From the NCBI GenBank assembly GCA_907163375.1, contig CAJQUW010006316.1, positions 248,001-312,000 on the forward strand: DNA of 64,000 nt, written 5' to 3'. The stretch is from Prostheceraeus crozeri. Taxonomy: Eukaryota > Platyhelminthes > Polycladida > Euryleptidae. The notes below the pieces were generated by a model that was not told the origin of the DNA, ran no database searches, and saw nothing but the letters and a program-made list of their open reading frames with translations. Of this stretch, positions 46,070 to 57,900 are shown in pieces; position 1 is the first letter of the stretch, and every line of letters starts with the position of its first letter. Both the position numbers and the translations under genes were made by a program.

Positions 46070-47025
46070 ATTTAAACAACAAGTGCAAAGTATCCATCTT
46101 TATTCCATTTTTCAAGATCAACATGCCAATGCACGAGCACGAGGGGCATAGACACAAAGAATTGGACAGGTCGTCTCTTCTTCCGCTTGACTAGAAGGGA
46201 GGGAGACATTGGAACATGTAGCGTAAATGAAATGGCACAATCTCCTGACTAAATACCATAGCAATCGAACAATGAGCAGCCAGTTCAACATTAAACACGC
46301 CAAATTGTGCAAAGTTTCAGTGACTGCTATCAACCGGATCACACAGCAAAGAGACACAGACGATGTCAAGTTTTACAGAGAAGTTTGTGAATGTTTTTTC
46401 GTGCGCCTGCTAACTTTTTTTAAAATGATCGGAGGGCCCAACATTATCGAGAAAACTTTTGCGCAATGATCTGAATTCTTCGAATCTGAAGGAGTCGTGG
46501 TGATCGGAGCATCTTGAAGGAATTCAGAGCAATCCGCAAGCGACGCACGACTATTATTCCGATCTCTGCAAGGTATTGAAAATTTCTTTTTGCCCACTTA
46601 TTAAGTTCCTGCATGTACCACCTGCTTGAATCAGTTTGTACTTCTAGCAAAGTGATATGATTAAACAATCTAATTCTGTGCATAGACATGTTCATCGAGA
46701 ATAATGCATTTAAGATGAATATCTTTGCACGAGTTGTGTAAGTGACTTTATATTTCACAGGATCCGCAGAATCTATGACCATCAGAATTTTATAGCTGTC
46801 AAATATCATGGACTCCTAGGAGTCTATGTCAAAAATCCACCTCTATTGTTATGGAATTGTAGATGTCAACGGTATTTCTTGAGATTTCCACGTAGAATTT
46901 GCTGTTTTAGAGAGCGAAACACTGTCTATGTGCTAATGTATTTCAATGAAGGCTCCTTGAAATTTATGCACATAAACTTTATTGCGAAAGCAATAATCAT
47001 AGAGAGTATAACACTGTGAAATATC
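46070..47025. repeat. Foldback repeat family A, long copy
   Basis: The left arm (46074-46135, ttatttaaacaacaagtgca...gatcaacatg) and right arm (46676-46746, catagacatgttcatcgaga then aatgcatttaagatg) are mirror images as in the 33838 copy, but the loop is about 540 bp instead of 12. The body follows (ttcacaggatc...gcaataatcat). The extra loop carries minus frames 46373-46597 and part of 46444-46809 that I do not recognise. It may be the fuller version of the element or a nested insertion. An exact 14-bp palindrome gactcctaggagtc lies at about 46810-46823. Confidence 0.75.
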
Positions 47026-48357
47026 TAAATGCACATACGCACGGAAGTTGTACTATACATGTAGTTCTACCCGTCTTCCGACACCAATGCACCGTTTCTG
47101 ACTCTGACAGTGCATTGTCTAGTGTGAAGTCTACCGGAATATGACATTTCAGCTAGACCATCTACTCGGCTGAAATGAAATGAATTTCTGAGAGAAAAAG
47201 GACTCTGAAATACATGTTTAAAACATTTGATAATAGGCCAATAGTTTCGATTTAGATATATTCTCACATGATTCTTTTCACCACTGATCAATATCAGCAG
47301 ACGATAGAAGCGGTAGCATGTGAATCTAGTTCCTTTCAATTACACATGAACGAGAATACAATGCGAAGGTCGGGAAATAATCAGAGGTGCCCAAATGCGT
47401 GAATAAGCATCACCATAATAATCATTAAAATCCGGAACATTCTTCTGCTAAGACACTTGACTTATTTCCGAGTACTCTGGTCTTCACCTATGAGTCGTCA
47501 AACCATAATTTACACTAATTCAGTTGTACAAACAAATAAAAAAAAGCTTCCGAAAATTGCATCATTTCTATCTGTTGGATCTCCGTATTCAATCGTCACA
47601 ACCAGTCAACGAAATCACTGAATTTGACCATCTACTTCATGGAATAGTTATTATTGAACTGTTTAGTTCACCTATCTACGATAACATCGAAATCACTAAT
47701 CCTGACCCATGCCATCATACAGGACAGTTAAAACCTCATCATCCAGAATCTCATTGATTTGCTACTGTATTGATAATCAATGAAATGAAGATATTTGAGT
47801 TTCTCGAATACATTCCGTCAAATTCACACGAGTACTATTTCCCTACTTCAAAAAACGCGATGAGAATGCCAGACTGATAATTTCCCATAGGATAAGGTAG
47901 TGTGAAATTGGAGATGATATCTTAGAATTTTTCCTCCTCGCGTAAATCCATGCATACCGACATACTGATTTATATATCACGAGAGGTTATACTACTGATG
48001 TATTTATTTATCACAATCAGCTAAAAAGGACAGCAACATGCCAACGACTTTAATCATGAGTCATCTGAGACGCCAAAATACTGACATAACTTCATTTCAT
48101 ATCATCTTATATCATCAAACAATCCTAGAATTCTTCCATCTAATACAGAAGTATTAAGTGAACATACTTGACTTGTCAACACGCAATGGGCGGATGTTGA
48201 ATGCGTTGAATCAAGGAATGCAGGTCACATCGGATACTGGATTTCAGAAGTTGTGAGAAATCAACCAAAAATCAATCGTTTTCTCAATTAAGAAATGAAC
48301 ATTTTCATAAACATTATGTACGTATAGCCTTAACGCCAACATTCCATTTGTGGGATT
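47026..48357. other. No recognised feature
   Basis: AT-rich, short frames only. Confidence 0.45.
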
Positions 48358-48482
48358 GGTCGGTGCTTACTTAGTAAGACAAAAGCTGCAGCGTTGTCGA
48401 CTGCCGATGATGCTCTCCGGGGTCGACCTATAAACCAAAAGATCGCTAGGCCAAGCAATAGCCACTGAGCCACGGAGACAAA
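48358..48482 (-). mobile_element. SINE family B, copy 3
   Basis: Minus strand: gtctccgtggctcagtggct (A box tggctcagtgg), core ctagcgatcttttggt, B box ggtcgaccccgg, and 3' remnants of the family near ggtcggtgctt. The 3' hairpin seen in the 51964 copy is not intact here. Confidence 0.78.
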
Positions 48483-49643
48483 CAAAACGAAGAAATTAAT
48501 ATTGTTTTGAAGTTCCTTTCATACAAAATCAAAAATACAGGAATGAAGAATAAAAGTGATGCGTCAAACAGAAGGATCATGATGGAATTGAATAGTTCAA
48601 AAAGAAAGTTCACTCCCTTGGATATATCGCGAATCGTTTTTTCTCTGGGATTCGGGTCCAGACACTTCTACATAGATTTACAGCATGGGAGAACTCTATG
48701 ATCTAACCTCGTCTAGTTCTATGAAGAAAGGCAACCATTAAGTGTAGACAAGAACTCGATTTCCTGATTAGCACGAAGGATTAGCGGTAAAGCAAACCTT
48801 CTTTTAGATAGTTCAATTCAAGGACTGAAGAAAATTGGTTGTCGTCACCGTCTGGTAAATGAAATTGTTCAGTGAAATACAAGTAAGTTAACTTTCTCAC
48901 GCTTTCTTTACACAAGATGATTTATGCTGAAGTACACTTCAATAAACTATCTCCAGGTGTAAACGCCAACTATTATACTATAAAACTTATCAAATAATAT
49001 AAATACTAAATCTAAATATAATTAAATCTTAAGTTGATCGGAAACAAGATAGAATCAGTACAAGGATTTTCATGAAATCAATAAGCAAGCATGCTTTGAA
49101 CACGAACAAAACCCACAGATATTCTCGGCATACAAATGGAAATATGTTAACCGACTAATTTCAGGTAGTTATAAAATCTGTCGAAATAAAGTCACGATAA
49201 TGCAAGATGCATCTGAAACTTGACTTTGTGTTGAAGATTTACATTTGATTTTAGGCTTCCTATGAGGACGATGTATTTCAGACTTGTAAAAAGAAATTTG
49301 TTATGAAATTTGCAATATAATTCAAGTACCTACAGCATACTGTATGTACAGGTAGAAAGGTGTATTGTTGACTAAGCACTGATTATATATGTTATCATGC
49401 ATAATGGTTCCTATCGAAATATTCTTTCAATAAACGGTGACATACATTCCGCATTTCATAATCTTATAACATCCAATATCAGCAGGTCCACAAATATTCA
49501 TATATAAACATCTATGAAGCTAAGACATCTAATAACGCGAGTTTAAACATAAGGCGAACAGTATTTGATCTAAGGGCTCTCCGAATTGAACTACTTCTTT
49601 TGCTTGGAACTCGACTTTCAAACATTTCATGTAATGAGAGATT
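48483..49643. other. No recognised feature
   Basis: AT-rich, short frames only. Confidence 0.45.
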
Positions 49644-49960
49644 CTAGTCCTTCACAATTCTCTTCATATGATTGTGACATACTTTAGATGAAGCGGTCGA
49701 ATCACTAAGTATAGTATTCCTGAGAAGTTTACAAGCCCGACGTTCAACACACATAAGTCTCTTGAAAAGGTAACCCGGCAAAGTACAGTAACATGGGAAT
49801 ACGTAGAGCAACAATGATCTGATGAGAAGTGCATGACAAGTATAGATGATATCTTGCGGACTGCCAGTACTTCATAAGTTTCTGAAGATAAAGAACACTC
49901 ATGACATTTCTTGACAATGTCACTCACATGCAAGTTCCATGATAGGCGTTCTCTTATGAG
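49644..49960 (-). pseudogene. LINE reverse-transcriptase C-terminal fragment
   Basis: Read on the minus strand, one frame gives RLSWNLHVSDIVKKCHEC (49950-49895), which matches the LSWN-HV--IV-KA block after the RT palm in non-LTR retrotransposons. The next frame continues RNL, a stop, then STGSPQDIIYTCHALLIRS and LLLYVFPCYC, then VERRACKLL, ending at a stop at 49646-49644. This corresponds to the SGLP--DI...I-PVL-Y--PV...VERRA block typical of CR1/jockey-like LINEs. There is one frameshift and one internal stop, so it is dead. The 3' terminus of the element is close, since the protein of these LINEs ends shortly after this block. No endonuclease or RT core is present. Confidence 0.75.
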
Positions 49961-51379
49961 GCAATGTGTCTCTGTGACCGGTGATGTTAAGAACATTTGG
50001 TGAATTACACTTAAAAAAACGTTTGAACGATAAGAAAACATTGCTGATAGCACTCAACCCAAGATATTAATAGAGCTGAAAAAACATCTCAGGAATCTAA
50101 ACATGGAAAATGAAAGAGAATCTATGAAGAGAGTGCGACGTTTTCACATTTTTCCACAAAGCATGAAATTGTCAACTCCTCACGACTGAGGCCCTCTTCG
50201 GGTTATTGATCTGCTCCCGAACTTCATTCCACATAAACCATCACGGGATTGCTTGATTCACCGCAAATTTCAAATTCGTTTACGGCTCTACTTTGAGCTG
50301 CTCTCTCTCCCTGTCGTTGGAAATGACAATCAAGTATCGCTGAATCAATGTCATCGTTAGATCAGACAACGCTGTAATTATTAAAGTTTCAGGACAAACG
50401 AGGTCGATCTCGTCACTGAGTGTAAGAATCTCGATCAAATCTCCTACCATTAGTTGCGCGGCATCTCCAGATCGGCTTCGACAGAGAGTTGGAGCACGCT
50501 GCTGCCGAGACAGTGGAATCTAGTGACCACCAATAAAAGGACATGCGCTTGTCTACATCCGACAGAACTGGGTTACGGAAATCTCTTTTCCTTCAATTAC
50601 TTTGTCAGAAGACCTACAAGTGTAGAAGAAAACTTTCGTCTCCGACTTTCTTCCACAAATATCTCTTGTGAATTTCGGACGATGAAGAATTTGCCTGTCC
50701 TATTCAGCTTCATCCAGTGAATCAGTGAGGCAGGAATGACAGAGATAGAATCGCCAGAGTGAGAGGAAACCATTACATAGCGCGCGTAATTCGGAATCAT
50801 AATCGAATAGGAGAGTGAAAAACATGATGACCACAGGCATTTGATGAATAGATAGCCGGTGATTGCAACATTCATCAGATCGGAAGGGTTCATACCACCA
50901 CGCTGATGGTCCATCGACAGTAGACAAGGAGCAAAGGGGCTGAGAAAGTCGTCTCATGATAGATGATCTGCCTCAACTTTACATGTCCCAAGATTCACGT
51001 TTAGATATCCATTCTGAATGTTCAATCTTTCTTTAGAAGCGCCAGTATCGAACCTGTGTTAATGGGATGTAAAACTTGATTTCTAAAGGCTTTAAATGGG
51101 TAATTCACGGGGTTTGGTCCCATCGCTGATTTCAAGGCTCGGCTGGACAGAGCAGGGGAGTGTCTGTTTCTTCAAACCGTGATGTAACCGGGAGGGAATC
51201 AGTTACAGGTTTCTAATGAACATTGAGTTTGTGTTCTAGCAATGCCACTATTAAACAATGCCTCCATATTTTATGATATCACCTCATCATCAAGAATATT
51301 AAAATGACAGTTAAAATAATATTCAATACTTGCAAAACAGGACAGTATTTTAGTCTGAAAGATAAAACAAATAAGCTGA
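49961..51379. other. No named gene; hairpin at 50178-50191
   Basis: The hairpin cctca-cgac-tgagg at 50178-50191 lies, on the minus strand, inside cccgaagagggcctcagtcg, another sequence resembling the CTGAAGA-stem motif of Penelope-type ends. Frames on both strands over 50454-50957 (up to 105 residues) match nothing I know. Confidence 0.4.
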
Positions 51380-51614
51380 TGCGATCATGCTAATTTTGAA
51401 TGTCGGGTTGATCCTGATACCCAATACATGGGACAAACGAAACGCAGATTACATCAAAGAATAAAAGAACATATAAGAGGTAACTCAGCCGTAAGTAGTC
51501 AGTTTTCTCTGTTAAATACACAGAACGTAGTTGTTAATAAATGATAAAACTCCTAAATTGAATCAAACCCTAGGTCGTATTGGCAAATCTCTTTTCTTAA
51601 AAGTATTCGAATAA
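51380..51614 (+). pseudogene. GIY-YIG nuclease fragment (Penelope-like or related retroelement)
   Basis: The open frame after a stop at 51377-51379 reads C-HANFECRVDPDTQYMGQTK then RRLHQRIKEHI and stops at 51542. YMGQTKRRL--RI-EH is the core of GIY-YIG endonucleases carried at the C-terminus of Penelope-like retrotransposons, with the catalytic Arg and His region preserved. A second piece in a shifted frame (51549-51614) reads TPKLNQTLGRIGKSLFLK and ends VFE before a stop, which fits the family's C-terminal R--LFLE-type ending. No RT domain precedes it. The GIY and YIG strands are not both clear, so it is a decayed 5'-truncated copy. A stand-alone nuclease gene is unlikely given the stops. 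Confidence 0.72.
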
Positions 51615-51963
51615 TTGTTTTTCATAATTGTTATTGTTTTCCTTGAATGGTTGTTTGTCATTGTCAGCGTATGTTCTTATTATGTCTATTCATTGGTTGC
51701 AGCTGCGCAAAAATAATTCGCACCAAAATGACAGATTACAGATGTCAATGTAGGATCGTGTGATCTTCTAATCACGAATTGCAGAAAGACATGTTTGTCA
51801 CAATTATTCGAAGTCAACATAAAATAATTATGCTGCTTACGGAAAATCAAACAATAATTAGTTTGTGGTCGGTTTTGAACTGCTTGTTTACCTCATTTGA
51901 GTACTCGTGGCATTAGCCAAAGAGCTACATGACCATGGCAGCTTGAGATGAGAATAACTGTCA
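51615..51963. other. No recognised feature
   Basis: AT-rich; possibly the 3' untranslated part of the GIY-YIG element, without a recognisable end. Confidence 0.4.
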
Positions 51964-52160
51964 TAATGAAGCTTTCACGTCACTACTCCCCATACTTGGG
52001 GCTTAGACGGTGCTGACATAGTCAGACTTATGGAGCGTTGTAGTACTTTTAGTCTGGACACCCTTCCTGCCGACTTCCAATGAAGTCCTTCGGGGCTCGA
52101 CCTCTGGACCAAAAGATCGCTAGGCCAAGCACTTAACCACCGTGCCACGGGGACCACACA
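51964..52160 (-). mobile_element. SINE family B, copy 4 (best preserved)
   Basis: On the minus strand, in order: gtggtccccgtggcacggtg (A box), ttaagtgcttggcctagcga, B box ggtcgagccccg, cattggaagtcggcaggaag, gtctgactatgtcagcaccg, a perfect hairpin gcccc-aagtat-gggg(a), and the terminus agtgacgtgaaagcttcatt. The order tRNA head, core, hairpin, short tail is shared with the 41868 and, in part, 62505 copies. A frame across it (51975-52166, minus) is not a gene. Confidence 0.85.
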
Positions 52161-53274
52161 AAACACATTCAGGTATATCGGTTGACAAAGGACACAGTGC
52201 GTATTTCTGAAGTATTCAAATCAACTGGCGTCTATTCAATACGAAGCGGGATGAACGAGAATAGTTCAAGCCATCACTTCAAACTACAGAAACGTGAATG
52301 CACCGTAAAAGTAATTCGTTTCAAAGAATATGTTCATTGCTACAGAGCTTCACTAGGTGACTGTTACAGACAAATAGCAGCTGGAGTATGTTATCAGTTG
52401 ATTGACAGAGTGCAGCATAATAGGTCAAATCTTTGTTTTACTTGTTTAATACTGTGTACGAAATCTCTTCTTCTAAGAATCTGTTTTTAGAATTACTGCA
52501 AAAACTTCTTCAATGCCACAAAATCAGAAATTCGCTGTATGAGACATGACCTGTCTTAGTGTCAGTAACTCAATAACCACTATGTCTACAGATTTCAACA
52601 TTATGAGTTCGTGTTTCCTTTTAATATTTCTGTATGTGGTCTTTTCGCAAATAATGTCAGTTATTAATATCTCTGTTGCAGTCAAATATTTCTTGAATCC
52701 CAATGCCAACAAGTTATGTGGATAAATATATTCAATAACATTATATGAATGGTATACGGCCATCTGCTAACAAATAGCACATTTCTTTCGCTGACTTTAT
52801 TTGGCTTCGAACGCTTCCCCTGCGATCAAATAATAATTGTATTCGGAAACGCGTTGATAGGAAGTTTTGTTTTAACGCATTGATCAGCTGTTTAAGTGAC
52901 AGGACAGAGTTGTGCTGTTTTCATCCGATCAGTTTCCACTCATTACGTAACTCCTCGAAATCAGCTGTTTGATCAAGCTCAGCCTGATAATGAATGTTCA
53001 TTGCCCTTGAGTACATATGAAAAGCTGTGCACTCTGCTTTGATAAGCGGCAAATACTGCATCCAATCGTTGGAAAGTAGGCCCTACAACTTTATGTGAAG
53101 CTTTGATGATACTTGTGGTGCTGTGCGTGGTCAATTGAAGCTTTTTGCATGTTAAATGTTGAATGTTTTTGTTGTTTTGTGTGACTCAACCGTGTGACTT
53201 TCGAGATTAAAGATAGATCGACATTCCCATTTTGAGTACGTGGCTTCATGACCTTGTAAAAGTGTTGCACATGT
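52161..53274. other. No recognised feature
   Basis: Short frames only (plus 52182-52490, 102 residues, no motif). AT-rich. Confidence 0.45.
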
Positions 53275-53935
53275 AAATAGTTATTCACGCAACTAGTACA
53301 TGATTGCTTCTTTACAGCATTCCACGAGTTACAAATCTGAAATGCCCGAACTCGTAGGTTGAGGGCGATTAAAGTCTAACGAGTTTGAATGATTTGATGA
53401 TGAAGGACAGATTGTGATTGATATGTCTATTATTATCAAGAGCATTTTAATAGAAACTTAGCCTGGCCATTGTTACTGAGTAAGTAGGGTTGTCAGCCGA
53501 TATTTCACATGTCAATTTTCTATGAAAATCGTTTTATCTCCAATTCCAAATTAGACGGCCTTAATTGCATGATTAAGGCCGTCTAATTTGCTATGTAATA
53601 CCATTGAGGTAGGAGCATTTCATCGTCCATCTTCGTATTCCCTGTGAAAATGACATTGAAGTGATTTCTATGGTTCACAATCTGGACTCTTAGATATCTA
53701 GAGCTTTACATAATTCAATGTTCTGAGATGCATGGGATATGTAGGAAATTAGTATAAATTTGCGTCTTTTACAGATCCAAATCTTGGATTTTTTGATTTC
53801 ATGGATTTCAGGTTCAGTAACGCGCCGACGATTTAGGCTGTCATTTGAAAGGTATATACTATATCTTCAATCGTGCAAACATCTATTCACAGATCTAGTC
53901 TATACTAAAGCAGAACACGAGTACTCATGAATGGC
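53275..53935. repeat. Foldback repeat family B, copy 2, with inserted palindrome segment
   Basis: The head, ttattcacgcaactagtaca then tgattgcttcttta, and the body gacagattgtgattgatatg...tctatactaaagca match 33036-33360. Relative to that copy, about 400 bp (roughly 53474-53870) is extra. It contains an exact 18-bp palindrome aaattagacggccttaat (53548-53565) and complement (53572-53589) with spacer tgcatg. The insert may be a separate foldback element or the ancestral internal part. Confidence 0.78.
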
Positions 53936-54644
53936 ATAGATTGCGCTCCTTCCAGTGCATTGGAGTAAATATTACTTCCTGCGAGGGCCAAAATCCGCTT
54001 TCCAGGGCAAATAAAGAGAAAGGATATCCACAACACATGCACGGAGACAAATGAAGGCACTTTTACAGCAGAATCTCTCCACAAAAATCCACAAAAACTC
54101 TTTGACCGACAGAAATGTGTCAATGCAAGTATTAAAAGATGACACGCAACTCCAAGTTGAATCCTTTTACATGAAATTCTAAAGTCAGTCTCTATGTCAC
54201 AGGGCTTGAATTTCCATCATCACTTGAATTGAAACATTTATTATTTTCATTACACTAAAATGATTTTTGTGACTTCAAAACTTTTTTAATTATCAAAGCG
54301 TCAATGAATTCGTCATTACTGTAATTCGAACTTACTGTAAATCTTGAATGGAGCTAGTTCAGACGTCATTACTCAGCGCATACATGAGCTGTAACGGAAG
54401 TTAGTAAAGAACATTCTATTTCTGGATATTTGGGCTTCAGATCACTTGAAATTTCGTACTGAAATCTAGCAGTTAACTACTTGCCTGAATTATGTTGCAA
54501 GAAAATTCTAATTTAGATATAGAGAATAGAACACAAATAGAATTAGTTACGAATATGTTTAGTTAATTGACACGAAATTTCGCAAGATAGACCAGTGTTA
54601 GAGAATATGACACGGTTGAAGCAAGCATCACCAACAATGGGATG
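53936..54644. other. No recognised feature
   Basis: AT-rich unique sequence, short frames only. Confidence 0.45.
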
Positions 54645-54965
54645 ATAGCAAAAATCATACCAATCAAGGAAAAAGTCAGGTAGTGTGCTTACAAGATAAT
54701 AATACACAACAATGAATATAAACACAATAGTTAATAATGTTAGTCCTAAAAAGGACTGATAGGCGTTCACACCGGTCCACGGGTAAGATACTTGTACACT
54801 CCTATATATAAAGAATAAATCATTAGGCGCACAGAACAATAGAACGACATATTCAAGATGTGACAAGTCCAGAAAGGCTAACAGAAATCGAAAAGAAGGG
54901 GCTCATCAGCAAGATGAACACCTAGGTCGCGTTTCGGGTCCTTTAACATCTAATAGACGTGTCAC
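54645..54965 (-). repeat. Dispersed repeat C, copy 2
   Basis: Partner of 10027-10292 in inverted orientation. It is more complete: on the minus strand it keeps aaaggacccgaaacgcgacc (absent from copy 1) before cttgctgatgagcccc. The minus frame 54543-54866 runs through it, with a hydrophobic stretch (LTLLTIVFIFIVVYYYLV) downstream of the shared QVSYPWTGVNAYQSFLGL. Whether that is a real membrane peptide or chance is unclear; copy 1 has a stop soon after the shared part. Confidence 0.78.
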
Positions 54966-57900
54966 ATAATGAAATAATCAATAACTATAAAAAGACGTGT
55001 AAATAATAACATCTAATAATTGAGTTGTTTTAAGAAAACGAGACGTGAATCAGTTTCCGAATTCTAAGGACCTTGATTATCTTGATATTTGGGTTGCTGG
55101 TCCTTCTTCAGTAAAAAAAATGAATAATTAAAAAAAGTAACCAAAAACTAGAACTCTAACAAAGACTTGATGACGAAGGCTGCAAAAAATTCGACCCTAT
55201 GTAAAAGGGGTCATCTTGTGAAACTGACAGAATTTGAAGGGTCATCACTGAGTATGCCCATTATCTTCCGGACACTTGACGTGAGCAGAATATTCATAAA
55301 CCGGTTCAGAGAATTTAACTAGTTTTTATCAGCTGGTGACACTTTAGACTGAGTCTTGCATGTAAGTCCAGTACAGCAGAGAGTGCAGTAGACCAGAGTA
55401 ATCAGTTATTGAAGCTCAGAAAATGATAGTAGAATAGGCCCTGGGAATGTAAGTATCTGCACATCTCTGAGTAAACCAAAGCAGAGAAGGCAAATCTCCG
55501 TGCATCAACAATTCTCACAGCATAATGACAAAAATTCAGAGACATTCTCAATAATCAACGTTTCACTGAATAGCAAGAAGTCAGGAAAGCATTGATAAGT
55601 TAAACAAGAAACTACAATTTCCAAGCTAACACTTTCTTTGTCAAAGGGAATGATTGTGACATCACCTTATCAAGATAATGAAACAATGGAATCATCAACA
55701 CGTCTATTACACTGTGAGATAACTTAGTATCCCCCTTGGAAACTAACCGCTTATTGCCAAATTGATGATTCTTATCAGACTTTCAATCATTCTTCATAGT
55801 TGAATAAAGATCATATAATCATGCATTTACAGCCAGTGAAATTATATCAATCACAAGAATCGCACTTATTAAATGGAGTCATTTAACGAACAATACCATT
55901 CTCATTGGCTGCTTTCATGGCTTCATACTGGTACCATGAAGATGTCAAGCTTGACATTGAGATAATTAGATTAATGAAGACCACCCTGGGCTGTGGCAAT
56001 CAGAGATAATTAGTGGACAGGGCTGACGACCAGTTGAGTCAGACTGGTAACTACCTGCCCGTGTGACATTCAAGAGGCGCATGTGCGCAATTCATCTAAA
56101 ATATTAACGACGCATTTCTTATTTATTGCGAAGATCAATCAGCAGATATTGACCTGCCAATTAATGAACCCCGCGTCTAAATGTCCTTTTAAGGAAATTA
56201 AAATCGGCAAATTTACACCGTCAACGATGCATGAAGAGATAATATGCGGTAATTTTATCACTCGCCCCGGAAACTCGCTCCATTACAACAGACCAGTTAA
56301 AACCTATTCAATCTCACTTCTCTGTGTCCATCAAAATCTGATGAAGAAGGGTCAACAAGCAATGTTGTGAAATCGAAAACTTTATCAGTCAAATCCGTGC
56401 CTATTTCAGTTTTCACACGGCATACAACCTGCCTCACTAAAAAACAACATCAATATCATAACAACAATCAATATCCAACAATTTCTATGTCCTATGATCT
56501 CTCACAATATCATAGACTTCATTTTAAAACAGAAAATCCACTTCCATTCACAAATTCCCATTTCAAAATCATTTGATTAATTCCTCGTCAAACTGTATAA
56601 TTTGGAGATAGCAAATTTGTCAGCCAGTGTCCTTCATTTGTCAGTTGCAACCTCTGTGAATGAAGGTCACATTGTAAAGCTCTGATTGAGAGAATGATAG
56701 CTATGAAAAGTTTTGGGCCAGGTTCTACGCACTTAGAGAAGCATTAGACCATCAATGTATCCATACAACTTTCCACAGTCCGTCACTAAGTGCGCAAAAC
56801 GGTTTTGCTAAACATTAAAATTATTCCCGCTTTCGACGACATTCAAAGACTATTGAAAAAAGTGCATAAACCTTCGTTACAATTGTCGTGACTAATGTCT
56901 GAAAGCAGGAGAGAACGTGTCGCACTTCATGTTATTAGAACATTTTCCAATTAATTTCGTCCCTCAAAGTGATTCCAATTGATTGATAATCCAGTCTATC
57001 ACATACATGTGTCTATCAAAGTACAACACTTTGGTCGCATTTCAAATATCTAGACTAATCCAATGAAATTTAGAAGATAGTAGAGTTGAATATCAGATTT
57101 TAAATGGCATGAGAGTCGATTCCCGCTGTTCTAAACAGTCAATCGAGGAGAATTTAACATTCTATCTATACTAATGTAACAGTCGCAGATAGATCGGTAG
57201 CTGAATATCAAATGCCAGTAAAATAGAAGACTTATTGATTGGAAATTAGCAAAGCAGATTTTGGACATAAATGATCAATTTTTCGAATAGTTCTGAACTC
57301 AAATTCATATCAGTGCAAGCCGCAAGGACCTGAGTGATTTACATTTGATTCTATTACTAAACGAATGTTCCGAATTATAAAATAATTGAATATTTTGCGT
57401 CAATCACATCACCAAGGAATCGATAGCACTTCCTAATTAACGCCTTGACGTGGATAGTTGCATATCGTCTCAATTCAGCTTACAGTGACCGATAGCCTTT
57501 TCTCTGTGAAAATTTCTGATTGAAGAAAATTCATTCAGAATAATTCAACAAAATATGATAATGATATTCTATTTTGTACTGCTTTATGTTTTCTATGAAC
57601 GCCAATTTTTTAGATTATCAATCTGTTACCCGTTCGCTTTCCAGGTCGAATTCATTGCAGAAAATGAAGAACATTCGTGTATTTTTGTTAGACATGATAT
57701 TTATTAAACGAGTAAGTTTATAACAGCTCAATCGTACTAAAAATGTATTGAATGATACTCGTAAATGGACTAATTATACCCGATTACGTTAAGTTAACTA
57801 CCAAATCTTAGCTTTTCCTTGATTAATCGAACTGACGTTGAATTTCAACATAGCAAGACTATGCCTATGCATACATCACAACTGTCATTCAACTATTTCA

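Noticed and set aside
54880-54960. Type II hammerhead ribozyme (GAAAC ... CTGATGAG order) in repeat C copy 2
   Set aside because: Stem II bases beside CTGATGA and GAAA do not pair and there is no room for stem I between the cleavage triplet and CTGATGA.
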